From Oegoconia quadripuncta (lineage: Eukaryota; Arthropoda; Insecta; Lepidoptera; Autostichidae): DNA of 64,000 nt. The DNA lies in the NCBI GenBank assembly GCA_949316235.1, contig OX438744.1, forward strand, positions 24,353,578 to 24,417,577, in the 5' to 3' direction. This document shows positions 41,001 to 53,000 of the stretch, piece by piece. Under the pieces are notes generated by a model that was not told where the DNA came from, did not search any database, and saw only the letters and a list, made by a program, of their open reading frames with translations. How positions within the stretch are numbered: position 1 is the first letter of the stretch; every line of letters starts with the position of its first letter. The translations under genes and the position numbers were made by a program.

Positions 41001-44000
41001 AAGCGCATCATTTCAGGCATTACAGGCATACTTCAGGGTGCTGGCATGCATTTGAGAAAATGGCGTTCAAACGATTCAACCTTAATTGGGCACCCTATTA
41101 AAGATGATTGTAACCTAAACCTAGGAAATTTAAATGACGCAAAGACATTAGGACTTGGCTGGAAAAGTGACATTGATGAGCTCTATATTTCCATTGATGT
41201 ATCGGACATAATGCAAGTTCCTGTTACTAAAAGATTAATATTGTCAAAAATAGCTAAAGTGTTCGACCCCTTAGGTTTGGTTGCTCCATGTGTTGTGCAG
41301 TGCAAAATGTTATTGCAGAAATTGTGGCTATATAAACTGTCGTGGGACGAAGAAGTCCCATCAGACGTCCTAACACAATGGAATAAAATTCTTCATACTT
41401 TACCTTCCTTAACAAAGTTGCGTATTCCTCGGCATGCTTTTAAAAACTGTACCAACTTTGAATTTCATATATTTTCAGATGCGTCTGAAGGAGCTTACGG
41501 GGCATGCCTATATGTTCGATCTGTAGATTCCACTGACGATAGAGCAGTGACTAGGTTATTATTGGCAAAAAGTAGAGTCAGTCCTGTAACAACAGTTACA
41601 ATCCCGCGCTTGGAGTTGTGTGGGGCGCTCGTGGGTGCTCGACTTTGTAAAAAGGCTCTAAGCTCTTTTCATGTGCAACCACAGCGCTGCGTATTTTGGA
41701 CAGACTCTACCATAGTCTTAGGTTGGCTTAGGATGTTACCTTCTCATCTCAAAGTTTATGTCCGTAACAGAGTTTCTGACATTCTTGAGATCACAGGCGA
41801 TTCTTCTTGGCGTCATATACCAACAAATGACAACCCTGCGGATTACGTCTCTCGGGGTTTGGATGCTAATAAAATAGCTTCTAATGAGTTGTGGTGGTCC
41901 GGGCCTAATTTTCTGAAGGATCCTGAAGAGATGTGGCCTAAAAATGTTTATTTGAAACGTCAAGATTTGCCAGAAGTTAAGAGTGAAACTGTCATGACCT
42001 CTGTTGTTAACGAGTGTCTATCTTTCATAGATATTGAGCGGTATTCTAATTTTACAAAATTGATACGTATTACAGCATACTTGATACGTTTCATACATAA
42101 TATAAAGCCAAACAGTGATATTAAACTAACTGGATTTTTGTCAACTGACGAACTCCGTAATGCTACGAATCATTTGATTAAGATATCACAAATGGAAAGT
42201 TTTACTTCGTCATACTACATACTAAAACAAAATCAAAAACTACATACTAAAGATTGTCTTACTAAATTAAATCCTTTTATTGATGTTGATGGTTTGATGC
42301 GAGTAGGCGGAAGACTTAGTAATTCAGATTTTAATTACGATCAAAAGCATCCTATAATTGTAAATAGTAACCATACTTTTACAAAGTTATTGTTCGCCTA
42401 TGAGCATACACGTCTTTTTCATGCCGGTCCACAAGCCATACTTTCGTCTATTCGGCAAATGTATTGGCCTATTGGAGGGAGAAATTTAGCTAAATCTACT
42501 TATCACAAATGTATACTGTGTACACGTTTAAGGGGAGTCACAACTGCTCCTATTATGGGTAACTTGCCTTCATCACGAGTGTGTTTAAACCATCCTTTTC
42601 GAGTCGTAGGTGTGGACTACGCCGGTCCCATTTTATCGGCATCTAAAAAGGGTCGTGGATGCCATTTAATAAAGGTGTATATTGCGGTCTTTGTGTGCTT
42701 CGCTACAAAGGCCATCCATTTGGAGCTGGTCAGTGACCTGTCTGCAGATGGATTTATGGCTACTTTACATAGATTTGTTAGTCGTCGAGGTGTACCGTCT
42801 GATATTTACTCCGATAACGGAACTCAATTTGTAGGTGCATGCAATGATTTGAAGAGTTTATTGAAAGTTTATGCCAAGACGATATCTGAACGCGCAGCCA
42901 ACGAAAATATTAAATTTCATTTTGTGCCACCATATTCGCCACATTTCGCTGGATTGGCCGAAGCCGGTGTTAAGTCGACTAAACAGCATTTGAAACGTGT
43001 TCTTTGTAATAGTCATCTTACGTTTGAGGAACTTTGTACCACTTTGTTTCAAATTGAGGCAATATTGAACTCTAGACCAATTACTCCTTTATCCTCAGAT
43101 CCCAATGATCTCCTCCCGCTCACACCGGGCCACTTTTTAATTGGGCGTCCACTGACTGCAGTACCCTCACCTAATTATATTGATATAAACAGCAATAGAC
43201 TTACTCGATACCAGAGGATACAGCAGCTACAACAACATTTTTGGACGAGATGGTCGAAGGAATACATCTCAGAGTTGCAAGAGAGGCAAAAATGGCGACA
43301 ATGTAAAGGAACCTTGATCAAGGACATGATGGTCGTTGTAAAGGATGACAACTTACCGCCTTTGAAGTGGAAACTGGGGCGTATAGTGGATGTGTTTCCT
43401 GGCCATGATAGAGTTAGCAGAGTTGCAGACATACGCACCTGTAACGGCATCGTACGAAGATCATTCTCCAAGATTTGTCCCCTTCCTGTGCAAATTGGTT
43501 GAACTCTGGAGATTTCAACGCGGGGCGATATGTACAATTGCATGACTGTACCTGATATGTGATTTTTTAAAGACCGGTGTGAAGTTTGCGTTTTCCTTTT
43601 TTTGGTTCGTTCGCCACGTAACATAACTGAGGTCGTACACCACCAACTTTTGTAATTTTGATCTTCTTGAGAATAAAAGAAATTTATTGAAAGTGAGCTG
43701 CTGGAGTTTTCATGAAGATCCCGCTTCATACTATACCACACAAGACGTTTAATACAATTATGTTTCCAACGACGTCTGAAATCCATTATGAGAGATTACA
43801 CCTTCCTTTCTAAGTCAGTTCCGTCGATTTGCAGCCATTCGCGCCTCGTGTTTCCGCCAAAACATCTGTCAAACTCGATAGCCGCCACAAGACGCCATGT
43901 TGGTTAATATTTTTCTTCATTATAAGACGAATAATAGATACGCCAGGTAGAGCTTATCTGGATTTCAGACGTCGTTGGAAACATAATAAGAGTTTTAATG

Positions 44001-47000
44001 GTAGGTAAAACTCCAATATTATGTGTTCCGTTACGACGTCTGAAATCCATTATGAGACCTGTCTGTTATCACCTGGCGACTTGTGGAATAATGTGACAAA
44101 GAAAAGTCAAGCAAATATCACACAATTATATTGAATTAATTACATGTATAGTTTACATAAAAGAAACAAGTTAATCAACTACTTCAAAAAATGAAGATAA
44201 GGATCGTGATTGACAATTACCATCATTTGAAGATTGAATTGACCTTTGATAGAACTTAAGAAAAGTATTCTCATGTTGCCAATTAGCTCTAGACAAGATA
44301 TCGTTGATAGGGTATTTCTCTAACCAGTTGAGAGATGAAACAGCTGACCTTGTACTTCCGGGAGAAGCCGTAATGCCAGCTTCTTTCAAGGAGTTTCTTA
44401 TCCAGCCGCCAATGAGCGTAGAGGAGGCGGGTTTGAGATCACCACGACAAGAGATAAAAAGTTCGGTCAGTTGTTTCTCCTCTCGTTTATTTTGTGATAA
44501 CAATAATAATTGACGTAACCAAAATACATCTATATTACGATTAGCACCCGATAGCAGTTTCCAACTTGATTGTTGGTAATTGCTCTTATCGGTTTTTGAT
44601 CCGAAAACAGGATGCAAAAGAATACACGTGTCGTTGTCTACTAAATGTTCTGGATCACATCTAAGGAGAGTCAAATCATGGACTCTACGTCCTGAAGTCA
44701 AGAGCAAGAGCAATGCTGCTCGTTTTGATACGTCATACAAATTGTCCAATTTAGGTTGACAAGAATTTAAATACTCTATTAATAATCGAGCATCCCATAT
44801 AGGTGCCTTTGCAGGTATAGGCTTAGCTAGAGAAATCGCTTTAAGAATATGTTTTACAATTGAATTCTGTGAAATCTTATCCTTACATCTAGGTTCACAT
44901 ACACTGGATATTACAGACTTATGAAGCAATATAGTTCTATATGCTAAACCTTCCTTTAAATGCAAAGAAGCTAAGTACTTTGCGACATTTATTGGAGAAG
45001 GAGAAAACCTATTAATTCCCGATTGAGAACACCAGGTCAGCCATTTATTCCAAATAGGTACATAGGTATTCAAGGTTGACTTACGCCATGCTCCTTGCAG
45101 ACATTTCTTCTTTCTCCGAGAGGCATTTCTTCGTCCGTCCAGTCGTCTAACATACTTTGCCACCCGAAACTAACCAGGCTTGAATTTCCAGGTCCTGTAT
45201 CCGTGGTGGAGGACGGCCTGTTGTCATGTCTACGAGGTTGGCTGCCAAATTCTTGAGAAGGATTGGTCTGTCTAGTGATCTCGCCTTCAAATCCACCATC
45301 CAAAACGGCTTTTTCCCGCTGCCGTTTTGGATGAAGCGACCCAATGCAGAGTTGAGATGTTGGAGCACTTGTGGCATTAGATTGGGAGGTGGAAAGACCC
45401 ACGCAAGTTGAAAGTCCCAAAGCCTGCTGAACGCATTTTGAAACAAGGCGTTGGAATCGTTTATATCTAGCGATACGTAATTGGGCACCACGTGAGCCTG
45501 ATCGGAGGCGAATAGGTCTACCACCGGGGTTCCCCATGTTTCGAAGATCTGAGCTGTTGCTAGAGGACGTAGGTGCCACTCCGGTGTTGGTCGCCCTCGT
45601 GACAAATGATCTGCGTCTGTATTGTACCGACCTGGCAGATATTGAGGCAACAGTATTACGTCCAGTTCGTCGACTAACTCCAGTAGTTGACACGTTAGGT
45701 TCAGTAGTGACAATGACTTCGTTCCTCCTTCGCGCTTTATGTGAGCTATCACAGTCCGATTGTCGCTCTGTAGCAATATAGTTGAGCTCCGTAATATCTG
45801 CGAGTTCGCCGCTATCGCTGCTATAACTGCAAACATTTCCTTTATATTGCAATGCCAAACATTTTGATGATCCTTCCAGTTGCCTGTTAGTTTCATGTCG
45901 TTTATTTGTGCACCCCAACCCACATCCGAGGCATCGGTGGTCAGGTAATTGACTGGTCGCTGGGGTTGATGAATGAGCGAAGCAATGTGGACGTTCTGTA
46001 GCCACCATTCCATTTCCGTCCTTCTTGCAACAGCGGCATTGCCAACCGTGGGCGCTTGCTCAGCAACTGGCAATGACGTTGCATGTGTCGGCAATGCAGT
46101 CTTCCCCGTCGGGTGACGAAGGCCGCAAAGTTGAGTTTCCCTAAGAGGCGTTGCGCCTGCTTGAGGGTCCAACTGCCGACCGCCAGGTAGTGGCGCAGAG
46201 CCTGGCGAAGGTCTGTTACCTTTCCTTGTGGAAGGGATTTGCAGTTTGCTTGTGTGTCCCATTCCACATCCCGAAACTCCATAGTTCTTATCGGAGTAGT
46301 CACTGATTTCTGTAGGTTCACATTCCAGCCTAGATTTATGAGCGTGTCGATGGCGATATCTGTTTGCCTTGATAATTCTTGAGGACATTGATGGACTAGG
46401 CAATAATCGTCCAGATAAACTACAAGACGGATACCTTTTGACCGAAGTAATTCTGCCACCCAATTCGTTATCGATGCAAACATTATCGGCGCTGATGCCA
46501 GGCCAAACGGGAGACATGTCATCTGAAGAAGTTCTCCTTGATAACTGACCCTTAGAAAGCGTCGATGAGATCGGCATGATTGTAGGCATTGTGAAGATCT
46601 AACTTTGTCATCTATTTAGCGCCAACCGATTTCAAGATTGCACGCCGTCGCGCTTCAATACATTCACTACGTTTTCCACATATTATTTGTAACACATCCT
46701 GGGAAACACCTTTGTATTGTGATTGATTATCAAATATTTCCTTCATTTTAATATACAATGAGTTAGTGGTAAGCGGTTCGTTATTAGTCGATGTCCAGTC
46801 CAACAAAGTTTGAAGTGATGAGTTCACACTTTCGTTTTGTGCTATAAACGCATTCGATAGTGCAGCAAAGCTGCGTTCCATCTGCGGCCAATTAATGAAC
46901 GAATGATTGTCGTCAATGAAACTAGCCAATTCTTCATTAATTTTAAGTTCAACAAAAGACGGGTATGCGACATATTTTTTCTGAGTTTCGACATAACGAA

Positions 47001-50000
47001 CGGCTTTCCAATCGTCTTTATCAAAATGTTGATGCCCACGTAACTTGTTCACTCTACTTTCCACCGCTTTAGGTACAACAGGATCTTTAAGAGTAACCGA
47101 CAAATTGCTAATGTTAGAAAAATTTATCTGGGGAGCTGAAGGCGGACGTAAAAATTCAGTATCAGCGGTCCCGTCGGTTGACCGAACTTCCACAGTGTTC
47201 CTGACCATATTAAAAATTTGACTCACAAGTTGCTGGGACAAAACCTCAAAGCGTCGATCCAACGACGACGCCGTTCCATCCGATGACGAACTCGAGGTCG
47301 AGCGGCGCGGACGGCGCGGGCGCTGCCGCGCTCGGCGCACACGTTTGCGCTGCGAGCGATCCGAGTCCGAGGCTGTGCTCGTGCTACTAGTGCTGGCATG
47401 CGAGCGCCGTCGCTTCCGAGCACGTGGCCGCGTCCCGGGCGCGTCGCCGTCGGTCGCGGGCGCTTCCCGCGACACATCCCGCACTCGCGAGCCCCGCACC
47501 CGCGAGGACACCTCACCGCGGTCGGTGGGCGCTGGAGCCTCGCTCGGCTTGTCGTTCGCCATTCGACCTATCACACCGCAGGCGAGACGCGAAACTAATA
47601 TAACACTTTAATAATCACTACTTAAAAACGTCAGTGCACGTGTTCTAAAAAATTTAGTGTAAATATTAAAGACTGCAAACCGTTGACCGCACGCTAGTAA
47701 GGTCGACGCAATAATGAAGAAAAATATTAACCAACATGGCGTCTTGTGGCGGCTATCGAGTTTGACAGATGTTTTGGCGGAAACACGAGGCGCGAATGGC
47801 TGCAAATCGACGGAACTGACTTAGAAAGGAAGGTGTAATCTCTCATAATGGATTTCAGACGTCGTAACGGAACACATAATATGAGTTACAAATGAATTTC
47901 GCATGATAGGAATCCTACGAATCCCGCCAGTCGCATATAACCTCAGACCGGCGAGTGCACCGATGATAGTTTTGAAAAAAAAAAATAACAGCGTTTACGA
48001 ATCAAATGTCGCGGGTTCGATTCCCAGCGGGGTACATGTTTAGTAATCGGTTTGGTGGTAGGCTAGCTACCGCCATCTTATCTAAGTATTTCGCCATACA
48101 GCAATATTAGCATTCCGGTTGTCAGAGATAAGATAGCCAGTCCCCTAAATGAGATGGGGTTTTCGGGTCAATACGCTTCCATCTTCGGCTTCATCTTCAC
48201 TTAGCATCAGGAATGATTGAGATCAAGTTATACATAAAACAATCTTGTTGATCTTGTGAATACTGCTGATTTCGTAACGTCTTACTGCTGGGAGTTTATG
48301 TTATGAAAACCATTGATTTAATGCTGAAGTTATGATAAATTTGATCATGTGAATCTTGATCTTAGGTAACAAAGCTTATAACTATTACTTGTTCTCATGT
48401 TCAGATGGCACTGGCAAGGAGAAAATGCCTCGATCCGATAACGAACCACTCCCAAATAACGACAGTGACACAACAATACTCAGCAAGAAATACGACAACG
48501 TCAGCAAGATGTTAGGTAGGTACCTGTGCTTTCTGTTATATTCGAAAAGGCGCATGCTAATGGCATTGGATAATAATTCAAGGGCAGAACTGATTCTAAA
48601 CATCGTCGGGCTGAAAGCAAGAATCTAGGGCCCGTATTAATAAACCAATCTCAATACAAGTCTTCAGGCTTTATCAACCGAGATGCGTCTTAAGCAGTTG
48701 ACGCTATTTCAAGCTCCGTGCTAATTTATGAACCAATCTTGAGGTCTAATCAGCTGAGATCACTTGAATGATAGTCTTGAGTTTCGTTTATTAATACGCG
48801 CACCTCTCAAGTGAGTACTGCTTGAGTATGCACGTGCTTTTCAGGTCTCAAGTTAGGTTTATTAATCAACACGTATACCTGAGACCGGTCACAAGACTGT
48901 TCTCAATCTTGAGAATGGTTTATTAATACGGGCCTAGGTTCGGAATCAAAAAATATGTCCACCGAGTCCAATGAGGGATGCAGGTGAAACACATTTTTTG
49001 TCGAATCTAATCGAATGAGAATGGTTTGCCTGTCAAAATTATTAAAGCAATCATTCTTCAACACGTTCGCGTAGGCGTAATAACAATTTAAACTTCTCTT
49101 GCTGTGTAATTGCGGCATATAAAAAGAATATAGTCTCTTCCCGTCGGAGTCTTAAAAGGCGACTAAGCGACTTTACTCCAAAGAACATCTATAAATTTGT
49201 AAGTTTTAACGGCCCTAGTTTCACGTGTGTATTTCTATGTAGAAAGGTGATACGTCGATGTTGTTTCAAGCGTTATACTTTTAATGTTTGGAAAACGCAA
49301 ACGCTAATGTTTGGGATATCTCTGATCACCCCATTTTGTATAATGCCAGCGACATTATGTATGTAACTGTTTCCTTTAATGTCCGATAACGTATTTTTTT
49401 TAACGTTTTATCGCACCAAAAGACATTATATTAATACTGTATCACCTGATCGAAAATGACCTTCCTAATGTAAATGTATTCGACCACATCGTCGTGAGTA
49501 GGTAAGTATTCATCTTGCTCATGAAGACCTCAAGATTGTAGAAGTATAGATTGATTCCATCAATTTCAGACAAAATCTAATTGATCAAGCAGCATTTGCC
49601 TTGGCTGGCCTTCTTATCATCGTACCTGGCCTCTTTTTCAGGCGCGAAGAAAGCGATGGAAGCCTTCAGAAGAGTTAAAATCAGTCACAGAAAGTCCAAT
49701 TCTCCAAATGTGGAACCTTCCCGGGTAATTTTTTTAGACGTGATTTAATTTTTATTTTTTAATCCTAAACGAATCTATTAGCCTAGAAAGTAGCTCGAGC
49801 TGACCCGTTCCATTTTTTTAAATTGTCTAGGTGATTTTTTATTAGATATTTGACAAACTCAAATGTACCTAATTAGATACTGTAATGTTGTATACTACTC
49901 TGTGTAAAAAGTATCGGGAATATGTCAATAAAAAGACCCGCGTAAAAGAGGTCGTTCTAATTTTTTTACTGCATGTTGGTAGCACTGTACTGATTTAGCG

Positions 50001-53000
50001 CGCAAAATTTGAGCGGGATCTGTCATTTAATTTGTTTTAAACTACACTTTTTGTTGGTCATAGTTTTGAGTCCTCGGCGATTTTTACAATGGAAAATATT
50101 GTTGAACAAAGAGTGTGCCTTAAATTTTGTGTTTCAAATGATATTTCATGTGGTGAATCACTAAAAATGTTGCGAAATACCTACGGCGAATCGTGTATAT
50201 CGAAAACAAGGGCTTATGAATGGTATAAGGCTTTTAAAGAAGGCCGAGAAGTAGTAGTAGACTTGCCTCGTTCTGGTAGACCTTCAACCGCTACGACCAA
50301 AGAAAACATCGACAGAATCAAGAAGCTAGTGCTCGAAAATCGACGTATGAGTCTGAGAGAGTTGGCTAGTGAGGTGAACATATCTTTTAAGTCCGTCCAC
50401 AACATTCTCATTGACATTTTAGGCATGAAACGCGTCGCCGCTCGACTAGTTCCAAAAGAGCTCAATTTTGTTCAAAAAGCGCAGCGAAAGCATGTCGCTG
50501 AAGACATGGTTTCCCGAGCTTCTACGGATCCGACCTTTATGAAACGTATAATAACTGGCGACGAGACATGGGTTTATGAGTACGACATGCAAACAAGCCA
50601 ACAGTCTTCAGAATGGCGTCTCGAAAACGAGCCGAAACCCAAAAAACCGCGGCAAAGTCGCTCCAAAATCAAGGTGATGCTGACAGTTTTTTTTGACTAC
50701 CGTGGTGTGGTTCACTCCGAATTCCTTCCAGAGGGAGAAACAGTGAATAAAGAATATTATTTAGGCGTCATAAAGCGTTTGCGTGAGAGTATCCGCCGAA
50801 AACGTCCAGATTTGTGGCAACACAACGCATGGATGCTGCACCATGATAATGCACCATCACACACAGCCATTATAGTGAAAGAGTTTTTAGCGAAAAATTC
50901 AACAAAAGTTCTCGACCAAGCACCGTATTCACCTGATATGGCTCCGTCTGACTTTTTTTTATTTCCCAAGTTAAAATTACCACTTCGAGGAAAACGTTTT
51001 GAGTCGATAGAAGCCATAAAAGAAAATTCGCTGAATGAGCTAAAGGCCATACCGCAAATAGCCTATGAAAAATGTATGGAAGACTGGGTGAAGCGGTGGA
51101 GATGTTGTATTGCAAGCGATGGGGCCTACTTTGAAGGCGATAAAATAAATTTAGATGAATAATTTGTATTTTTTGTTTTATTGACAAATTCCCGATACTT
51201 AGTACACTGAATGTATATCTAGTTGGACCTTGTTGAAGTTTCGTAGCATTGGCCGCAAAAATTAAATATTCTTTTAAAATTGGAATTGTATTGACAATTA
51301 ACATTTATTACATTGTGATAGAAACTTGATTTTGTACTAAGGCCGAATACCTTAGCCCTTAACGAATGTAGCAATTTCAGCTTGATATTCTGAATGTTCC
51401 CAAGAATAAGATTCTTCACTCTTCCTCATAAAATTAGCAAATGGTCGAGTCAGCTTATGGAACAGTCTATTGATAACTATACAGGAATCACAGATTGGAA
51501 AATATCATGACCCTTAGAACGTATGTTTCAGAAACACCCACAAAATATTCGACCGTTTAGATTCTGATGGATGTTTACTGGGAGGTTTACAATTTACACT
51601 ATTAATAATATAATTTTATACATCTGTAGGATGTCATGGATCAAAAACTGAATGACTACATCGAGCGCATCCGCGACCAGTGTCTGGACATAACGATCCT
51701 GTGGCTGGCCCTCAACGAGGAGTGCGACGCCATGCTCAATTCGAACGTGCAGCGTCTCTACGTAGCGTACAGTTTCCTGAGCTGGCATGGAGCGGAACTT
51801 GAGACGCCGATCAGTCTTCCCAAGCCAAAGCTGTACGTAGATAAGTGCATCTTCGACTTCAAGAAGTGTGAGTATAAATTGCTTTGGAGCGGGGTTATGT
51901 CAATGCTTAATTTAAACAGTTCTAGATGATTAACATAGACCGGAGTAAAGTTTAAAATTTACATTTTACCGTAAATTAACATGTGCACAGGAGATCCAAT
52001 AGTTCTTTTCTGTGGGCCATCGTAGAATCATCCCACACAATTTCCAATTTTATAACGCCTTTACTGTCTAATTATCTTTTTTTGTGAAGGGTTACTTTGA
52101 CTACTCTTAATATCAAAAAATATCAAAACAGGGTGTCAAGCATAACTTGATCCCCTTCCCCATAGGTTAAGCCTTAGTGCTGATTTTGAATTCTTATTCC
52201 TTCAGCTACACTCCCATTTGCCGAGGAGGGGGGACTTCTTTCCTACTTCACACCTTTAACTCTTCTTTAATTTGTCTGGGGCCCAAGGTAGCAATAGAGA
52301 CACGTAAGGCCTTCAGTAGGCGCCGTGCAGAGTACCACTGTTGATCCTGGCTTACAGGAGTTGCAGTGGGAGGAATGTTGAGGCGGGTAATACTCTTAAT
52401 ATGTCGGGGAAATGCCCCCCTCTAAGCATTTGTTAATGCAGTAGGTTTAACTTGTCAACGATTAATTTTTAAAAATATTTGACTACCTTGCAACTGTAAC
52501 TGTAAATTTTTGGTTGGTGGTAGGGCATTTTAAATGTCCGCCTGGCTAGCTACCACCATCTTATCTAAATCTGCCGCCAAGCAGCAATTTTAATAGCATT
52601 GTTGTGTTCCGGTTGTCAGAGATAAGATAGCCAGTCCCCCAAATGTGTTGGGGTTTCCGGGTCAGTACGCTTCCACCTTCGACCTCATCTTCACTTAACA
52701 TCAGGTGTGATTCAGGTCAAGTACCAACCCGTGGTGCTCTTTCTGTCTCTTTTTCCTTAATTGCTAACGAAGTGATATTAGTGACCACTGCTCTCTCTTA
52801 AGTAGATATTCAGTAATCAATTCTGTGGTCTCTGCCGACAGGCACGAATTTATGTATGTATACATGATAATAAATACCTATTATATCGATTAGAGATCGA
52901 ATTTGGATCCTATATCGCCTGTTTTGTTTCGCAGCGTTCCACCTGACAGAGCGCGACTATCCAGCGATGGGCCGCCTGGCGAGGCACCGCACGCCAAGCA

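Larger units (their letters stand above)
37259..43756 (+). mobile_element. BEL/Pao LTR retrotransposon, apparently intact
   Basis: Two 226-base LTRs (TGTACAATTG...TTTAATACA) flank a single 1,735-codon polyprotein. The 5-base target duplication ATTAT is at 37254-37258 and 43757-43761; removing the element restores the DIRS left end exactly as recorded in its internal complementary region. The LTRs differ at one position (T at 37318, G at 43590), indicating a recent insertion. Same orientation as the host gene, in an intron. 6,498 bases. Confidence 0.95.
37224..47880 (-). mobile_element. DIRS-type tyrosine-recombinase retrotransposon, interrupted by BEL/Pao
   Basis: Antisense to the host gene. 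Gene order along the element: gag (47574-46612), reverse transcriptase/RNase H (46611-45147), tyrosine recombinase (45163-44171). It has 155-base inverted repeats (43769-43923 and 47711-47865) and an internal complementary region (43959-44057) carrying reverse copies of both outer ends joined together, which is diagnostic of DIRS elements. The left end (37224-37258) is separated from the rest by the BEL insertion. No long target duplication is seen; only AAT/AT is shared at the edges, as expected for recombinase-mediated insertion. The uninterrupted length would be about 4.15 kb. Confidence 0.9.

Noticed and set aside
45536..45781. Plus-strand ORFs inside the DIRS element
   Set aside because: Shadows of the antisense RNase H frame, which has the expected active-site motifs.
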